This document shows positions 44,086 through 53,170 of a stretch of DNA of 64,000 bases, piece after piece; within the stretch, counting starts at the first letter, position 1, and the number at the start of each line of letters is the position of its first letter. The stretch comes from Staphylococcus carnosus (GTDB taxonomy: Bacteria; Bacillota; Bacilli; Staphylococcales; Staphylococcaceae): positions 62,001-126,000 of the forward strand of contig NZ_UHCT01000001.1 in NCBI RefSeq assembly GCF_900458435.1. The letters run 5' to 3'. The notes beneath the pieces are model-generated. The model did not search any database and had not been told where the DNA came from. It worked only from the letters and a program-made list of their open reading frames with translations. Position numbers and translations under genes: made by a program.

Positions 44086-45621
44086 ATGCAACAGGTTGGT
44101 TTTGGCGCATGGAACTGGGTAGCGGTTATTTTGTATCTTGTAGTGATGCTGATAGTCGGTGCTTATTTTACCAAACGTGCGAGTCAAAGCACAGATAGTT
44201 TCTTCACAGCAAGCGGACGCCTTCCTTCATGGGCAATTGGTTTCTCAATTTATGCTACGACATTAAGTGCGATTACATTTATGTCGACGCCAGAGAAAGC
44301 ATTTTTGACAGATTGGTCTTATATTGCCGGAAACATCGCAATTGTGGCGATTATTCCATTACTTATCGCATTTTACGTGCCATTCTTTAAAAAATTAAAG
44401 GTGACATCAGCATATGAATACTTAGAAGCACGTTTTGGACCAAGTGTACGTGTAATCGGATCATTATTATTTGTTATTTTCCACTTAGGTCGTATTGCCA
44501 TTGTTATCTATTTGCCGACATTAGCGATTACAGCGGTGTCTGATATCAATCCATATTTAGTAGCGAGTTTAGTGGGTATCTTATGTATCCTTTATACTTT
44601 CTTAGGTGGATTTGAAGGCGTAGTATGGAGTGACTTTATACAGGGTGTTATTTTATTAGGAGGCGCTTTGATGATTATTATCATCGGTGCTATGGAAATC
44701 AAAGGTGGTTTTGGGACAATCACTCATGATGCAATTGCGAATAAAAAATTATTAAGTGCAGATAACTGGAAGTTGAATTCTGCAGCAGCGGCACTTCCAA
44801 TTATTTTCCTGGGAAATATTTTTAATAACTTACATCAATATACAGCCAGTCAAGATGTAGTTCAACGTTACCAAGCTTCAGATTCTATTGATGAAACAAA
44901 GAAATCACTATGGATTAATGGTTTGTTAGCTTTAATCTCAGCACCAATTTTCTATGGTATGGGTACAATGATGTATTCATTCTACAAACATTCAGAATCA
45001 CTTCCTGAAGGATTTAACACATCTTCAGTTGTACCTTATTTCATTTTGACAGAAATGCCTCCTTTTGTAGGCGGTTTGTTAATCGCAGCAATCTTTGCGG
45101 CGGCACAATCTACAATTTCTTCAAGTCTGAACTCGATTTCAGCTTGTATATCTGAAGATATTAAAGATCGTTTCTTCGGAAAAGGAAAAGATGCGAAGAG
45201 CGAAGTGCGCTTTGCGAGAATCACGATTGTTATTGCAGGTTTATTAAGTTATTGTATCGCAATTTACTTAATTGCTGCTGATTCTAACAACTTATGGGAT
45301 TTATTCTTACTTGTAACTGGATTATTCGGTGTACCTTTAGCAGGTATCTTTGCAGTTGGTATCTTTACGAAACGCGCTAACACATTCGGTGTTATCGTCG
45401 GTTTACTTACTGGTGTAGTTGTTGCATATCTAATGAAAGGTGTAGGCGGCGCAAACTCACCATTCTATGTATCAATTATTTCATTCTTTATTGCCTTTAT
45501 CTTCGGTTATATTGTCAGCTTATTTGTACCTTCAAAAAATGCCAAAGATATTACAGGTCTTACAATTTATGATAAAGATAAACCGTCATCGTATGTTTCT
45601 AAAGTAGCAACAAGAAAATAA
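44086..45621 (+). CDS. nanT: Sodium:solute symporter NanT for sialic acid
   Basis: This 511-residue protein has about 13 hydrophobic helices in the sodium:solute symporter arrangement, with GRLPSWAIGFSIYATTLSAITFMSTPEKAF near the N terminus and AAQSTISSSLNSIS in the middle. It imports sialic acid with sodium. The ATG at 44086 follows AAGGGGTG. It is the last gene of the nanAT operon. Confidence 0.92.
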   Translation: MQQVGFGAWNWVAVILYLVVMLIVGAYFTKRASQSTDSFFTASGRLPSWAIGFSIYATTLSAITFMSTPEKAFLTDWSYIAGNIAIVAIIPLLIAFYVPFFKKLKVTSAYEYLEARFGPSVRVIGSLLFVIFHLGRIAIVIYLPTLAITAVSDINPYLVASLVGILCILYTFLGGFEGVVWSDFIQGVILLGGALMIIIIGAMEIKGGFGTITHDAIANKKLLSADNWKLNSAAAALPIIFLGNIFNNLHQYTASQDVVQRYQASDSIDETKKSLWINGLLALISAPIFYGMGTMMYSFYKHSESLPEGFNTSSVVPYFILTEMPPFVGGLLIAAIFAAAQSTISSSLNSISACISEDIKDRFFGKGKDAKSEVRFARITIVIAGLLSYCIAIYLIAADSNNLWDLFLLVTGLFGVPLAGIFAVGIFTKRANTFGVIVGLLTGVVVAYLMKGVGGANSPFYVSIISFFIAFIFGYIVSLFVPSKNAKDITGLTIYDKDKPSSYVSKVATRK

Positions 45622-45632
45622 TTAATTTGAAA

Positions 45633-45674
45633 ACCCGCATTTATGTTAATGATGCATAAATGCGGGTCTTTTTG
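45633..45674 (+). terminator. Terminator after nanT
   Basis: ACCCGCATTTATG pairs with CATAAATGCGGGT, followed by CTTTTTG. Confidence 0.92.
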
Positions 45675-45767
45675 TATATGAATAAGCCTTACATTTACAA
45701 TTTTAGGGTAATTAACACACAATGGAATATCTTTTTTGTTAAATTGGGGGAAAAAGGCGGTGATAAG

Positions 45768-47147
45768 GTGAACAAACTTGGATTTTGGTCAATCGTATTA
45801 TTGACGATTAACTTGATTGTAGGGTCTGGTATTTTCTTATCGCCTGGTACGGTTGTAGGCATGGCAGGTAAATATACGCCGCTTGTTTATTTAATTGCTG
45901 CTTCATTTGCAGGCGTACTTGCAATCTCTTTTGCAGCTGCAGCTAAATATGTGAATAAAGGTGGCGCAGCATATGCATATTCTACTGCTGCTTTCGGAGA
46001 AAACATTGGTTTTTATGTGGGTATTGCTCAATTTATTGCAGGCAGTATTGCTTGGGGCGTTATGGCGACTGCAGTCGTGAAAACCATTCTAGTGATTTCT
46101 GGTGGACCTAGTAATAATCCTGTATGGGTTACTGCCGGCATTTTGATTTTAATGATAATTGTATTTTGTATTAACATCTTCGGTACAAAATTATTTGAAA
46201 TCGTGAATAACCTTTCAACAGCAGGGAAGTTGATTTCATTAGGAACAGTGATTATAGCTGGTTTAATTACGATTATCTCAACAGGAAAATCACATTATTA
46301 TGAAATAGATCATCTTGTTAATACATCACATTTAGATTCTTCAGGTTTTGTGATGGCGATTATTGCAGCGTTTTATGCCTTTACTGGTTTTGAGAACGTG
46401 GCGAATGGTTCACAAGATATGCAATCACCTGAAAAGAATTTGCCTAAAGCAATTCCGTTAGCAATTTTAATCATCGGTACTGCGTTCATAGGTTTGATTA
46501 CGATTATTATGATGATCAACCCTGAAGCGTTATTAAGAACGAAGCAAGTGGTTTCGCTTGTTGCGATATTTAAATCACCGATTCTCTATAACATCATTTT
46601 ATATGGTGCATTAATTTCAATGTTCGGTATCAATATTGCGACATCATTCTCGATTCCGCGTATGTTGGAATCTGTAGCTGAAAAAGGGCAGCTGCCGGTA
46701 TGGTTTAAATATCGTAATAAGTATGGCTTTCCATTGAATGCATTTTTAGCTACTGCGGTGGTTGCAGTGCTATTACCTATGTCATTTCGTTTTGATATGG
46801 ATAGCATCATTGTACTCAGTGCGATTTCTAGATTTGTTCAGTTTCTTGTAGTCCCTGCAGCATTAATTACGTTTTATATGGGCAGAGCGCATGATGATGT
46901 ATTGGATTCAGCGAAAAAGAATATCTTTACAGACATGTTTATGCCAAGCTTCGCATTATTCTTAACAGTCTTTATGCTTTTCAGATTTGATTGGAAAAGT
47001 GAGTTTTCCGTGAAACATCATGGAGATCTGGTCTTGAATTATTCAGCAATCATTGCGATGGTGATTGGTTATATCGTACTGCCTGCAGTGTTGTTTTGGA
47101 TAAATCATCGTAGGAATGAAAAAAGAAAAATGGTCAATGAGGAATAG
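45768..47147 (+). CDS. APC family amino acid permease 1
   Basis: This 459-residue protein has twelve or so hydrophobic helices and the APC start KLGFWSIVLLTINLIVGSGIFLSP, with AAFYAFTGFENVANGSQDMQSPEKNLPKAIP in the middle. The start is GTG at 45768, seven bases after AAGGCGG; the longer upstream frame lacks a site. A highly similar permease lies two genes downstream. A gamma-glutamyl hydrolase is between them, so a gamma-glutamyl compound or the amino acid from it is the likely substrate. Confidence 0.85.
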   Translation: MNKLGFWSIVLLTINLIVGSGIFLSPGTVVGMAGKYTPLVYLIAASFAGVLAISFAAAAKYVNKGGAAYAYSTAAFGENIGFYVGIAQFIAGSIAWGVMATAVVKTILVISGGPSNNPVWVTAGILILMIIVFCINIFGTKLFEIVNNLSTAGKLISLGTVIIAGLITIISTGKSHYYEIDHLVNTSHLDSSGFVMAIIAAFYAFTGFENVANGSQDMQSPEKNLPKAIPLAILIIGTAFIGLITIIMMINPEALLRTKQVVSLVAIFKSPILYNIILYGALISMFGINIATSFSIPRMLESVAEKGQLPVWFKYRNKYGFPLNAFLATAVVAVLLPMSFRFDMDSIIVLSAISRFVQFLVVPAALITFYMGRAHDDVLDSAKKNIFTDMFMPSFALFLTVFMLFRFDWKSEFSVKHHGDLVLNYSAIIAMVIGYIVLPAVLFWINHRRNEKRKMVNEE

Positions 47148-47215
47148 ATTCAACGATTAATTAAAAAGAAAGGGTGATACCTAGATTTAATTATCTAAAA
47201 ATTTAGAAAATTATG

Positions 47216-47243
47216 TTGACTTCCTTTTGAAGAAGATTATAAT
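47216..47243 (+). promoter_or_regulatory. Promoter of the gamma-glutamyl hydrolase gene
   Basis: TTGACT and TATAAT are separated by 16 bases, a near-consensus sigma-A promoter 33 bases before the start codon. Confidence 0.75.
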
Positions 47244-47275
47244 GGATTTTATTCTAAAACACAGGAGGATATATC

Positions 47276-48001
47276 ATGTCAGCCATCATTGGAATATCAA
47301 CAAGTATCTTAAAAGATCAAGACGGCATGTTTCCTGGATATCAACGTTGTTATGTCAATAAGGATTATATTAATGCAGTTATTAAACAAGGGGACACCCC
47401 CTTGGTCATTCCAATGAATAACGATAAGTCTATCATCAAACAGCAAGTTAAGAAATTAGATGGATTAATATTGAGCGGAGGACATGATGTAAGTCCGGCA
47501 CTTTACCACGAAGATCCATTAGAAAAATTGAGTGAGACATTAATTGAAAGAGACAAATTTGATTTTGCGCTCATCGAAGAAGCAACTAAGAAAAACATAC
47601 CTATTTTAGGCATTTGCAGAGGGGCTCAAATTCTAAATGTTTATTTTGGGGGAACCTTATATCAAGATACATCATATAGAGAAAGAAGTACGATTAGACA
47701 TTGGCAATCTTTTAACCCAACTGAAAAAACACACCAAATAACAATAAAGCCTAAAACACGTATGGCTCAAATTTTTAAAACATCTTCATTTTATGTGAAT
47801 TCTTTTCACCATCAGTTGATTCATGAACTCGCAAGTAATTTCATTGCGGCGGCACATTCTAATGATCAATCTATTGAAGCCTTTGAATCAAAAGATGACA
47901 GTTTTATTTTAGGTATTCAATGGCATCCTGAAATGTTATGGAAAGAGTCGAGTATGGATGAGTTGTTTTTAGATTTTATAAAACAAGCTGAAAGAATGTG
48001 A
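47276..48001 (+). CDS. Gamma-glutamyl hydrolase (PuuD-like, peptidase C26)
   Basis: This 241-residue protein has the class I glutamine amidotransferase triad: Cys in LGICRGAQILNVYFGG, and His/Glu in LGIQWHPEM. The region LILSGGHDVSPALYHEDPLEK is typical of PuuD and related C26 enzymes, which cleave the gamma-glutamyl bond of gamma-glutamyl-GABA and similar compounds. AGGAGG precedes the ATG. It lies between two near-identical permeases, four bases before the second. Confidence 0.87.
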   Translation: MSAIIGISTSILKDQDGMFPGYQRCYVNKDYINAVIKQGDTPLVIPMNNDKSIIKQQVKKLDGLILSGGHDVSPALYHEDPLEKLSETLIERDKFDFALIEEATKKNIPILGICRGAQILNVYFGGTLYQDTSYRERSTIRHWQSFNPTEKTHQITIKPKTRMAQIFKTSSFYVNSFHHQLIHELASNFIAAAHSNDQSIEAFESKDDSFILGIQWHPEMLWKESSMDELFLDFIKQAERM

Positions 48002-48005
48002 TGTT

Positions 48006-49370
48006 ATGAAAAAGTTAGGGTTTTGGTCCATAGTATTATTTGCGATTAATTCAATCATTGGTTCTGGGATATTTTTATCTCCTGCTGCAGTAATTAAAAT
48101 AGCGGGGAAGTATACACCGATTGTCTATGTATCAGCAGCGTTATTAGCGGCAGTGTTAGCGATAACTTTTGCAGCGGCTGCTAAATATGTAAGTAAAAGT
48201 GGTGCAGCATATGCATACGCTACAGCAGCCTTTGGAAAAAATATCGGTTTTTATGTGGGTATTACGAGATTTGTAGCGGCAAGTATTGCTTGGGGCGTTA
48301 TGGCTACAGCAGTCGTGAAAACAGTGATTACTATTTTTGGTGGAGATAACACAGAATTCTGGATGATTACATTAGGTTTACTGTTGCTAATGGCTGTATT
48401 ACTTATCATTAATATGGCTGGTAACAAGATTTTTACGATTATCAATAACCTTTCTACAATCGGGAAGTTGTTGGCATTAGTGACTACGATTGTAGCTGGT
48501 GCTGTTATCGTGATAATGACAGGAAAAAACCATTTTAATGAAATTAATAGTATTGTAGATACTTCAAAGATTAATGGTTCTACTCTAGTCATGGCAGTAA
48601 TTGCTGCTTTCTATGCTTTTACTGGTTTTGAAAGTGTTGCGAATGCTTCAGAAGATATGAAAAAACCTGAGAGAAACTTACCAAGAGCAATTCCATTAGC
48701 TATTTTAGTCATCGGTATTGTGTATATAGGGATTATAATAGTAACGATGATGGTGAATCCAGGAGCGCTTATTAAAACAAAAGAAGTCGTGTCTTTAGTA
48801 GCGGTGTTTGATTCACCGGTTATTTATAACATCATTTTATATGGTGCTTTGGTTTCAATGTTCGGTATAAATGTGGCGGCTTCATTCGGTACGCCAAGGA
48901 TTTTAGAGGCAATCGCGAATGAAAATCAGGTGCCCCATTGGTTTAAACAGCGTACGAAACAAGGATTCCCGTTTATTGCCTTTTTGACTACTTGTATTGT
49001 AGCTGCAGTGTTACCGATGGCATTCCAATATGATATGACAAGTATCATTATTTTAAGTTCAATTTCTAGATTTATTCAATTTTTAGTTGTACCGGTTGGT
49101 GTATTGATGTTTTATTTCGGAAAAGAAAGAGGCCATGTATTAGACAATGTGCATAAAAACATTGTAACGGACGTTATTTTGCCAGCAGTATCATTACTAT
49201 TAACGATATTATTATTGGTGATGTTCGATTGGAAAGGCCAGTTCTCCATTAAAACAGATCATGGCACTATGTTGAATTATTATGCGATTACGGCTATGGT
49301 AATTGGGTACGCTATATTACCGGCTGTGTTATTCTGGGTAAATAAGAAGAGAAAGACAGAAATAAAATAA
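48006..49370 (+). CDS. APC family amino acid permease 2
   Basis: This 454-residue permease is closely related to the protein at 45768 along its whole length (KLGFWSIVLFAINSIIGSGIFLSP, FYAFTGFESVANASEDMKKPERNLPRAIP). It starts four bases after the hydrolase with only a weak site, so translation is probably coupled. Together the genes look like import of a gamma-glutamyl compound and its cleavage, or exchange with the released amine. Confidence 0.85.
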   Translation: MKKLGFWSIVLFAINSIIGSGIFLSPAAVIKIAGKYTPIVYVSAALLAAVLAITFAAAAKYVSKSGAAYAYATAAFGKNIGFYVGITRFVAASIAWGVMATAVVKTVITIFGGDNTEFWMITLGLLLLMAVLLIINMAGNKIFTIINNLSTIGKLLALVTTIVAGAVIVIMTGKNHFNEINSIVDTSKINGSTLVMAVIAAFYAFTGFESVANASEDMKKPERNLPRAIPLAILVIGIVYIGIIIVTMMVNPGALIKTKEVVSLVAVFDSPVIYNIILYGALVSMFGINVAASFGTPRILEAIANENQVPHWFKQRTKQGFPFIAFLTTCIVAAVLPMAFQYDMTSIIILSSISRFIQFLVVPVGVLMFYFGKERGHVLDNVHKNIVTDVILPAVSLLLTILLLVMFDWKGQFSIKTDHGTMLNYYAITAMVIGYAILPAVLFWVNKKRKTEIK

Positions 49371-49440
49371 ATCCTATGACTTGATATACAGGGATAAAAT
49401 GTTATTTTATGAAAAAGTCGCAATGTAAAGGGAGTTTATT

Positions 49441-50178
49441 ATGACGAATAACCGTAATGATTTCACACTAAGATTATTAGAGGATGCGAATATTCATCCA
49501 GGCATGCGAGTACTAGATGTAGGTTGCGGTCCAGGCGAAGTTACTGGATTACTAGCCGCACTTGTTGGTGATTCTGGGAAAGTTATCGGTATTGATACAA
49601 ATACGCAATTGTTGAATCTCGCAAAACAAAATCATAGTGGAGAGAATATTGAATATAGAGAAGCGGATATTTATGACTTACCTCAAGATTTAGGAACATT
49701 TGATGCTATAGTAGGACGTCGAGTACTTATGTATTTGCCAGAACCAATGCAAGCTTTGGAGAATCTGAAGCCGTTTCTTAAGACGGACGGTATGCTTATT
49801 TTTCAAGAAAGTGATGCAATCAATGGCGGTACTGGCGGAGATAACTTGCCTAGACATCAACAAGCAATCCAATGGGTATGGCAGACAGTTGGATTAGAAG
49901 GCGGAGACATTCATATTGGTGAAAAACTCTATGATATGTATGTGCAGCTCGGTATTGAAAATCCTAATATTATGGCTGAAGTAGTAATGCAGACGTCTAA
50001 AGACAATGATCTCGCTTGGCTTATAGAAATGATGCTGCCGAGAATGCAATCGCATCAAGTATTAAGCGAAGACTTCTCGATAGACACATTTAAAAAAGAA
50101 TTAAAAGCAGAAGCAGATGCTACAAATACAGCATTTATTCGTGATACTGCTTTTGGTGTTTGGGGAAAATTTAATTAA
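49441..50178 (+). CDS. SAM-dependent class I methyltransferase
   Basis: This 245-residue protein has motif I VLDVGCGPGEVTGLLA, an acidic motif II (VIGIDTNTQLLNLAKQN) and post-motif FDAIVGRRVLMYLPEP. The substrate is not visible. AAGGGAGTT precedes the ATG. Confidence 0.85.
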   Translation: MTNNRNDFTLRLLEDANIHPGMRVLDVGCGPGEVTGLLAALVGDSGKVIGIDTNTQLLNLAKQNHSGENIEYREADIYDLPQDLGTFDAIVGRRVLMYLPEPMQALENLKPFLKTDGMLIFQESDAINGGTGGDNLPRHQQAIQWVWQTVGLEGGDIHIGEKLYDMYVQLGIENPNIMAEVVMQTSKDNDLAWLIEMMLPRMQSHQVLSEDFSIDTFKKELKAEADATNTAFIRDTAFGVWGKFN

Positions 50179-50182
50179 CAAG

Positions 50183-50223
50183 GAACGCTATGAGAGTGAT
50201 GATGACTTTCATAGCGTTTTTTT
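50183..50223 (+). terminator. Terminator after the methyltransferase
   Basis: AACGCTATGAGAGT pairs with ACTTTCATAGCGTT, followed by TTTTT. Confidence 0.9.
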
Positions 50224-50435
50224 GACTTTGAATGCTGTATTAATCGTTTTCCAATCTTTGGATTATATTTTGAGAGAAAAATACAGGTTGGCTCATTTTT
50301 TGTTTACTTACAGGAAAATATAGGCAAACATTCATAATAATCAACTAGGTTATTTGATAGATATAATAAAATATTAAGTAATGGACATTAATTGTCCACT
50401 TTTACCTGTATATTTAACTGTAGGAGATGGTGAAC

Positions 50436-51296
50436 ATGGATAAATCAACAAGAGTTTTGAATATCTTCACACGTTTGCTGAATGGGGAAACTGTTAGAAA
50501 ATCAGATCTTTCTGAGTTTGGAAATGTGAGTACGAAGTCTATTCAAAGAGATGTTAGAACGATAAATGATTTTTTTTATGAAAGTGAATATTGGAATAAT
50601 AGAAATACTGAAATCGTGTATAAAAAGAATGGCTATGAATTAATCACAAACTTTAATAGTTTAAATGGGTTAGCTTTGCTAGGGCTTATGGTTAAAATTA
50701 AAAGTTTAACGCCTATTTTGCATGTAGATGTATATAACTTATTCAGAAGAGAAATACAGAATTTGCGTATTGAAGATAGAAAAATTTTAAGTGAGATGTT
50801 AAAACACTTTAAAAAGCGTGATGAAACGTTTCCGGGTGAAATATTAATGTTAATAGAACAAGCAATTAGTCAAAAAAGCTTGGTTTGGATGAAATTCAAA
50901 GGACGTAATATTGAAGTAAAGCCGTTATCGACGATGTATATGCATTACGATTATTGGTTTACATATGAATATGAAAAAACGGTTTATACGGAGCGAGTAA
51001 GACATATTGAAAATTTTAAAGTTTCAAACCATACCTTTGACGAAGTTAAAAGTAAAGAACTTGTTACAGTTGAAATTGATAAGTCGAAATGGGAATTATT
51101 TCGCCAGCAATATGCAATAGTAGAAATATTAGAAAATACAAATGATGGAAAAATCATAGTCAAAGTTGCTTGTACGGAATTAGATGCTTACTACATCGCA
51201 TATCAGATGGCGCCATTAGCTCGTATCTTAGAACCTCAAAAGTATATAGATAGTTTTATTGAACGTATTAATCAAATCAAAAGTTGCTATGAGTAA
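50436..51296 (+). CDS. WYL domain transcriptional regulator
   Basis: This 286-residue protein has an N-terminal helix-turn-helix of the HTH_11 type (STKSIQRDVRTINDFFYESE) and a C-terminal WYL domain (VWMKFKGRNIEVKPLSTMYMHYDYWFTYEY, where WYL positions are altered). Such proteins often control DNA-damage or defence genes. No target is obvious; no defence genes lie next to it. The ATG at 50436 is nine bases after TAGGAG; an ATG three codons earlier is adjacent to it. Confidence 0.8.
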   Translation: MDKSTRVLNIFTRLLNGETVRKSDLSEFGNVSTKSIQRDVRTINDFFYESEYWNNRNTEIVYKKNGYELITNFNSLNGLALLGLMVKIKSLTPILHVDVYNLFRREIQNLRIEDRKILSEMLKHFKKRDETFPGEILMLIEQAISQKSLVWMKFKGRNIEVKPLSTMYMHYDYWFTYEYEKTVYTERVRHIENFKVSNHTFDEVKSKELVTVEIDKSKWELFRQQYAIVEILENTNDGKIIVKVACTELDAYYIAYQMAPLARILEPQKYIDSFIERINQIKSCYE

Positions 51297-51376
51297 ATTA
51301 AAAAATAGATGAGTAAACTGTAAGCAAGAATAATCATTATAAATACAATAAAAAACATGAGTTGTAGGCCAATATC

Positions 51377-51418
51377 AAGTCCCCTTACTAATGATGTAAT
51401 GAGGGGACTTGTGTTTTA
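51377..51418 (+). terminator. Terminator after the WYL regulator
   Basis: CAAGTCCCCT pairs with AGGGGACTTG, followed by TGTTTTA. Confidence 0.8.
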
Positions 51419-51456
51419 TGTGGGTAAATTTAGAAGATGTTTTCAATCTCAAAAAA

Positions 51457-51807
51457 TTAAGATGTTTTACTAGTTTGAGATAGTTTTTCTTCAATTGCAG
51501 ATATACGTAAATCAACAATCTCTCTTTCAGCTTTCAAGACTTTAAGATGGGCTTCTAATATGTCTGAAATCTGCGTTTCATCTTCAGAAAGCTTATCGAC
51601 ATTTTGTTTGATTTGTTTCAAAGGCATATTCAATAAACTAAAACATTGAATCAAGCTGATCATTTCTATATCTTTATGAGAATAGACACGTTGGTTATGT
51701 GTATTGCGTTCAATATTCATAAGTAAGCCGTGTTTTTCATAATAACGCAGTTTACTCTTTGAAATGTCTTTCATATCAGACACTTCTTGAATTGTATATT
51801 TTTCCAA
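51457..51807 (-). CDS. MerR family regulator of the nitroreductase
   Basis: This 116-residue protein has a MerR-type N-terminal HTH (YTIQEVSDMKDISKSKLRYYEKHGLL), followed by QRVYSHKDIEMISLIQCF and a coiled-coil dimerisation helix. The start is TTG at 51807, eight bases after AAGGGAAG; a GTG three codons upstream overlaps the site. It is divergent from a nitroreductase, and a perfect palindrome lies in the gap. Confidence 0.82.
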   Translation of the reverse strand: MEKYTIQEVSDMKDISKSKLRYYEKHGLLMNIERNTHNQRVYSHKDIEMISLIQCFSLLNMPLKQIKQNVDKLSEDETQISDILEAHLKVLKAEREIVDLRISAIEEKLSQTSKTS

Positions 51808-51821
51808 ACAAATCACTTCCC

Positions 51822-51837
51822 TTAAACCATGGTTTAA
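51822..51837. promoter_or_regulatory. 16-bp palindrome, MerR operator candidate
   Basis: TTAAACCATGGTTTAA is a perfect palindrome. It begins with a -35-like TTAAAC and is followed after a 19-base spacer by TATTAT (51847-51852), the long spacer typical of MerR-activated promoters. Confidence 0.65.
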
Positions 51838-51878
51838 CCTATATTCTATTATATAGAAAATGCTTATGAGGTGAAAGA

Positions 51879-52499
51879 ATGGAAAACTTTACTGATATTT
51901 TGAACAGTAGAAAATCTGTAAAAGGGTTTGATCCTGATTACAAAATTCCAAAAGAAGAAATGGATGAAATCTTAGCAAAAGCTGCTCAAGCACCTTCTTC
52001 AGTGAATATGCAGCCGTGGAGAATTGCGGTAGTTGAAAGTGATGAAGCTAAAGATACGTTAAGACCATTAATCCAATTTAATACAAACCAAAATGATACA
52101 TCTTCAGCGATGCTTGTTATTTTCGGTGATTTACAATGTTATGAAAATGCAGACTTCATTTATGAAAGTGCTGTAGAACAAGGTATGATGCCTGAAGAAG
52201 TTAAAAATCAAATCTTACCATTAGCAAAAGATGGATATAAAAGTTTGTCACGTGAGCAAATGAGTGACATTGTGAAAATTGACAGCAGTTTGATGGCAAT
52301 GCAGTTGATGTTAGTAGCAAAACAATATGGTTATGATACGAATCCGATTGGTGGATTTGAAGCAGATAAAATTGGTGAAGCATTAGGTTATCCATTAGAC
52401 CGTTATGTTCCTGTTATGATTGTGGCTATCGGTAAAAAAGCGAAAGAACCACGTGAATCATTCAGAATGCCAACTGAAAAATTTGTAGAGTATCAATAA
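51879..52499 (+). CDS. Nitroreductase family protein
   Basis: This 206-residue flavoprotein has the family pattern LNSRKSVKGFDPDYKIPKEEMDEILAKAAQAPSSVNMQPWRIAVV and NPIGGFEADKIGEALG. It probably reduces quinones or nitro compounds with FMN and NAD(P)H. It is controlled by the divergent MerR protein. GAGGTGAA precedes the ATG. Confidence 0.9.
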   Translation: MENFTDILNSRKSVKGFDPDYKIPKEEMDEILAKAAQAPSSVNMQPWRIAVVESDEAKDTLRPLIQFNTNQNDTSSAMLVIFGDLQCYENADFIYESAVEQGMMPEEVKNQILPLAKDGYKSLSREQMSDIVKIDSSLMAMQLMLVAKQYGYDTNPIGGFEADKIGEALGYPLDRYVPVMIVAIGKKAKEPRESFRMPTEKFVEYQ

Positions 52500-52526
52500 T
52501 GTGAAATACTCATTTAAATAGAAAAG

Positions 52527-52561
52527 AAGTTGTCAGTATAGATACTGGCAGCTTTTTTTAT
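52527..52561 (+). terminator. Terminator after the nitroreductase
   Basis: AGTTGTCAGTA pairs with TACTGGCAGCT (one mismatch region), followed by seven T. Confidence 0.85.
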
Positions 52562-52571
52562 AGGTGCCTAT

Positions 52572-52616
52572 AAAAAGAAGCGGATCAACCTTTGGTCGAT
52601 CCTTTGCTTCTTATCA
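52572..52616 (-). terminator. Terminator of the convergent hypothetical gene
   Basis: AGAAGC and GGATCAACC pair with GGTCGATCC and GCTTCTT with a small internal loop. Confidence 0.55.
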
Positions 52617-52618
52617 TG

Positions 52619-53038
52619 CTATGTTTGTAAGACATGATGAACAGTTGCAACGAAGACGTCTTTTGAATAAAAATGACGTTTATTGCCTCTGGGAGAGAAG
52701 GGTTGGATAACGCCATCCTTTATCCACTTTTCAAGTAGATCTTGAGGATAGCCAGCCTCCACCAATTCGTCTTCGTCAGTAATAAGTTGATCCCAAGCAA
52801 AATCAATATCCTTAAGATCTACTGCACTATCAGAAGTTTCAAATTGTTCCACTATATCACCCTTTCTTTGCAGCTGTAAGTATAGGTAATAGGGCTTAGC
52901 GGAAGAGGCCTGTTTGCACAATCTCTCCAATTTATCGATACCCGTTTTTATTATATTTAATTTAGGAATTACTTTTTGTTTAAAATTTCTTAAATGATTT
53001 AAGTTGTGGCAGTGGATTGTAATTGTATTATAAGCCAT
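52619..53038 (-). CDS. Hypothetical protein with possible MerR-like DNA-binding tail
   Basis: This 139-residue protein has no family I recognise. The C-terminal part PQDLLEKWIKDGVIQPFSPRGNKRHFYSKDVFVA has the shape of an excisionase/MerR-type helix-turn-helix (a strand with KRHFYSKDV). The upstream half has a Cys pair only in single positions. The ATG has no strong ribosome binding site. No partner genes are near. Confidence 0.6.
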   Translation of the reverse strand: MAYNTITIHCHNLNHLRNFKQKVIPKLNIIKTGIDKLERLCKQASSAKPYYLYLQLQRKGDIVEQFETSDSAVDLKDIDFAWDQLITDEDELVEAGYPQDLLEKWIKDGVIQPFSPRGNKRHFYSKDVFVATVHHVLQT

Positions 53039-53170
53039 AAAGCTATTGGGTTCATAAAATGATTTTGAAAGATAATATTAATTCACATCAATGAGCAGTT
53101 TGTGCTTGTTCTCCTTTTCCATTAAGCTAAAATATGACTTAAAGAAGAAATAGCTGAGGAGGGACAAGGT

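Noticed and set aside
47148..47275. Riboswitch or T-box leader before the gamma-glutamyl hydrolase
   Set aside because: The leader after the predicted promoter is about 30 bases, too short for either, and no conserved T-box sequence is seen.
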